DNA of 7,473 bases from NCBI GenBank assembly GCA_021204635.1, contig JAJPZB010000149.1:1-7473 (forward strand). Reading direction: 5' to 3'. The stretch is from Opitutia bacterium (GTDB lineage: Bacteria > Verrucomicrobiota > Verrucomicrobiia > Opitutales > UBA953). Of the stretch, positions 5,601 to 7,473 are shown piece by piece (within the stretch, counting starts at the first letter, position 1; every line of letters starts with the position of its first letter). The notes beneath the pieces were generated by a model. It saw nothing but the letters and a program-made list of their open reading frames with translations. It had not been told where the DNA came from and ran no database searches. The position numbers and the translations under genes were made by a program.

Positions 5601-7399
5601 AAAAGCTCAGAAAAATCCTTTCTCGCGCGAAGTATTATTGGCACCACGTCTGGGGGCTGAAGTGGTATTTCTTCGCCGCGATAGTCTCCGGATTGATCGC
5701 CGCTGCCGCGAGCGGGCTCGGCATCCCGCTGATTATTTACAAGGTTTTTCCGGCGGTTTTCGACCCGACGACAATGCCGAAGCCGATTTTCGATTTCCTA
5801 TCGGCGCGAGTTTCTCCGGAAAATTTGCAGAACGTCATTTTGTTCACGACATGCGCCGCGCTGCCGCTGATTTTCATCATTCGCGGCGTCGCGATGCTGA
5901 TAAACGCGATGACGGCGAGTTATTTCGGCCTCAGGCTTTTGGAAAGCATCAGGCTCGACGTTTTTGTGCGACTGCAAGTGCTCCCGTTGGAATTTCACGA
6001 GCGCGCGCGCCACGGCGATTTGCTCAGCCGAATTGTCGCAGACGCGCAAAACGTCCAGACCATGATAACGCAGGTCGCGAGCGACATCATCAAGCAGCCG
6101 CTGACTGCCGCGTTCGCCATCGGCGCATTGGTGGGAGTGCTTTTTGACAAGGCGGAATCGTCGATGTTTGTCGCGAGCGCGGTTTTTGCCTGCGTCGCCG
6201 TTGCGCCGATTTTTGTCTTCGGAAGGCGCATAGTGCGAAGGTCGCGCGAGGCGCAGAAAAACGTGGGCGAGATGACCGCCGTTGTCGCGGAGAATCTCGC
6301 TTCGCAGCGGGAAATTCGCTCATACGGCATGGAGAGCGAGCAGGTCGGGCGCCTCACGCGGGCGTCGGAGCGATACCGGCGCGAGCAGCTGAAAATGGAG
6401 AAATACCAGCGGACGATGTCGCCGCTCTTGGAATTTTTGACGGTGCTCGTCCTCGTCTTCGTGCTCGTGCGCGGGCGAATGATCGACATGACGCTGACGG
6501 ATTTCATGACTGTCGCGGGTGCGCTGTTTTTTGCGTGCGATTCAATTCGCCGCGCCGGAATTTCGTTCAGCCGGTTCAAGCAGGCGCAGGCGTCGTTGGA
6601 GAGGTTGGAAGCCATTCTCGCCGCGCCCGACACGATGCCGGATCCGCCAAATCCGAAGGAGCTTCCCGCGACCGCAGGCTCGGTCGATTTCCAGGGCGTT
6701 TCGTTCTCGTATGGGAATGGCAAGGAGGCGCTCGAAGGCATCAACGTCAGCATTCCCGACGGGCAAATTGTCGCGCTCGTGGGGCCGAGCGGCGCGGGCA
6801 AGACGACGTTCGCGAGCCTCGTCGCGCGGCTGTACGACGTTCAGGAAGGCGCGGTGCGCGTCGGCGGGATCGATGTCCGTGAACTGCGGAAAAGCGATTT
6901 GCGCCGCAACATATCCGTGGTCTCGCAGCACGCAATGCTGTTCAAGGCGAGCATTCGCGAGAACATCAGGCTCGGGCGCGCGGATGCGTCCGACGACGAT
7001 GTTGCCGCCGCAGCTACTGCCGCCGCTCTCGACAGCTTTCTCCGCACCAAACCCAAGGGAATCGATTCGCCGCTCGGCGACGCAGGCAAGGGCGTTTCTG
7101 GCGGGCAACACATGCGAATCGCTCTCGCGCGTGCATTCCTGAAAAACGCGCCTATCTTGATTTTGGACGAGGCAACCGCCGCGCTCGACGCCAACAGCGA
7201 GAAACTCGTCCAGACAAATTTGGAAAAACTCGCGCGCGGGCGCACAACGCTCATTGTTGCTCATAGATTTTCTTCAATAAAAATCGCGCAGAGGATACTC
7301 GTGTTCCAAAACGGCCACATAATCGGCGACGGTCCCCACGACAAACTCTACGCGTCTTGCCCGCTCTACAAAGAGCTCTACGACAAACAACACCTGTAG
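5597..7399 (+). CDS. ABC exporter half-transporter, MsbA-like (second of a pair)
   Basis: A 600-residue paralogue of the preceding gene with the same order: six hydrophobic segments (about 22-48, 79-104, 160-184, 188-208, 276-292, 302-315), then an ATPase domain with Y372, Walker A GPSGAGKTT (396-404, K402), Q444, signature VSGGQ (500-504), Walker B ILILDE (520-525, E525) and H556. The signature begins Val instead of Leu, a mild change. Its ATG overlaps the TGA of the first exporter gene (ATGA), which implies translational coupling and a heterodimer, although both ATP sites look competent so homodimers are possible. AAGGAA at 5581-5586 is a weak ribosome site. A 43-base stretch across Walker A (6768-6810) is identical to 4939-4981 in the partner, pointing to duplication or gene conversion. 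The last codons use AGA, AGG and ATA more than the rest. The stop is followed after six bases by the G-rich tandem repeat. Confidence 0.9.
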   Translation: MKKLRKILSRAKYYWHHVWGLKWYFFAAIVSGLIAAAASGLGIPLIIYKVFPAVFDPTTMPKPIFDFLSARVSPENLQNVILFTTCAALPLIFIIRGVAMLINAMTASYFGLRLLESIRLDVFVRLQVLPLEFHERARHGDLLSRIVADAQNVQTMITQVASDIIKQPLTAAFAIGALVGVLFDKAESSMFVASAVFACVAVAPIFVFGRRIVRRSREAQKNVGEMTAVVAENLASQREIRSYGMESEQVGRLTRASERYRREQLKMEKYQRTMSPLLEFLTVLVLVFVLVRGRMIDMTLTDFMTVAGALFFACDSIRRAGISFSRFKQAQASLERLEAILAAPDTMPDPPNPKELPATAGSVDFQGVSFSYGNGKEALEGINVSIPDGQIVALVGPSGAGKTTFASLVARLYDVQEGAVRVGGIDVRELRKSDLRRNISVVSQHAMLFKASIRENIRLGRADASDDDVAAAATAAALDSFLRTKPKGIDSPLGDAGKGVSGGQHMRIALARAFLKNAPILILDEATAALDANSEKLVQTNLEKLARGRTTLIVAHRFSSIKIAQRILVFQNGHIIGDGPHDKLYASCPLYKELYDKQHL

Positions 7400-7405
7400 C
7401 CGCAG

Positions 7406-7463
7406 GGGTTAGTGGTGGAACTTGGGTTGGTGGTGGGTTAGTGGTGGAACTTGGGTTGGTGGT
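7406..7463 (+). repeat. Perfect 29-base tandem duplication of the G-rich repeat
   Basis: Bases 7406-7434 and 7435-7463 are identical. Each unit holds two half-copies, GGGTTAGTGGTGG and GGGTTGGTGGT, separated by AACTT. A third, diverged unit seems to begin at 7464 and runs off the window: GGTTGGTGGTGAG followed by AGTTGGG closely resembles the copy after pyrE (GGTTGGTGGTGAG then TTGGG). There is no spacer between units, so it is not a CRISPR array. A small stem, CCTGT (7393-7397) with GCAGG (7402-7406, one G-T pair), overlaps the stop codon of the upstream gene; no T-run follows. Confidence 0.85.
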
Positions 7464-7473
7464 GAGAGTTGGG

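Noticed and set aside
7406..7463. CRISPR array or telomere-like repeat
   Set aside because: The 29-base units abut without spacers, and the TTAGTGG-like half-units alternate with GTTGGTGG and occur at internal chromosomal sites.

Overview
The window looks like ordinary chromosome from a Gram-negative bacterium of moderate to high GC. A verrucomicrobial (Opitutae-like) origin is my best guess. It rests on the overall flavour of the proteins: a PyrE with a TRGGR-type PRPP loop, a DUF2851 protein, a dGTPase beginning MKWEKLL, and an MsbA-like exporter pair. No marker gene in the window proves it. Genes are tightly packed, with short gaps and one 4-base stop/start overlap.

Layout. Bases 1-384 hold no convincing gene: there are two back-to-back perfect palindromes (13-33, 36-53), a G-rich GTTRGTGGTGG repeat (60-84) leading into a nested hairpin (75-126), a weak small basic reading frame on the minus strand (117-326), and an inverted, diverged copy of the G-rich repeat (327-380). 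pyrE (orotate phosphoribosyltransferase) lies on the minus strand at 385-951. A divergent spacer follows, then four co-directional plus-strand genes that look like one operon: a DUF2851 protein (1159-2328, start revised from a possible 1060), an HD-domain dGTPase (2359-3735) and two tandem ABC exporter half-transporters (3750-5600 and 5597-7399). The window ends in a perfect 29-base tandem duplication of the G-rich repeat (7406-7463).

Function. pyrE is the pyrimidine de novo step that makes OMP. The dGTPase hydrolyses dGTP and tunes the dNTP pool. The two half-transporters each have six predicted membrane segments and a complete ATPase domain. They probably form an MsbA-like lipid or hydrophobic-substrate exporter, as a heterodimer or as two homodimers. 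Nothing here suggests a dedicated defence or mobile-gene cassette.

The most unusual signal is the GTTGGTGGTGG repeat family. It occurs (i) directly after the stop codons of pyrE and of the second ABC gene, each time with its G-rich strand in the sense direction of the gene; (ii) as an inverted pair around bases 60-380 that shares further sequence beyond the G-rich core; and (iii) inside the dGTPase gene, where two copies in different reading frames coincide with an N-terminal insertion of about 25 residues in a place where the family normally has a short linker. Both the left-edge copy and the dGTPase copy are preceded by palindromic sequence. This looks like a dispersed, structured small repeat (REP/MITE-like, with two-tetrad G-quadruplex and Chi-like content) that can also be tolerated within a coding region.
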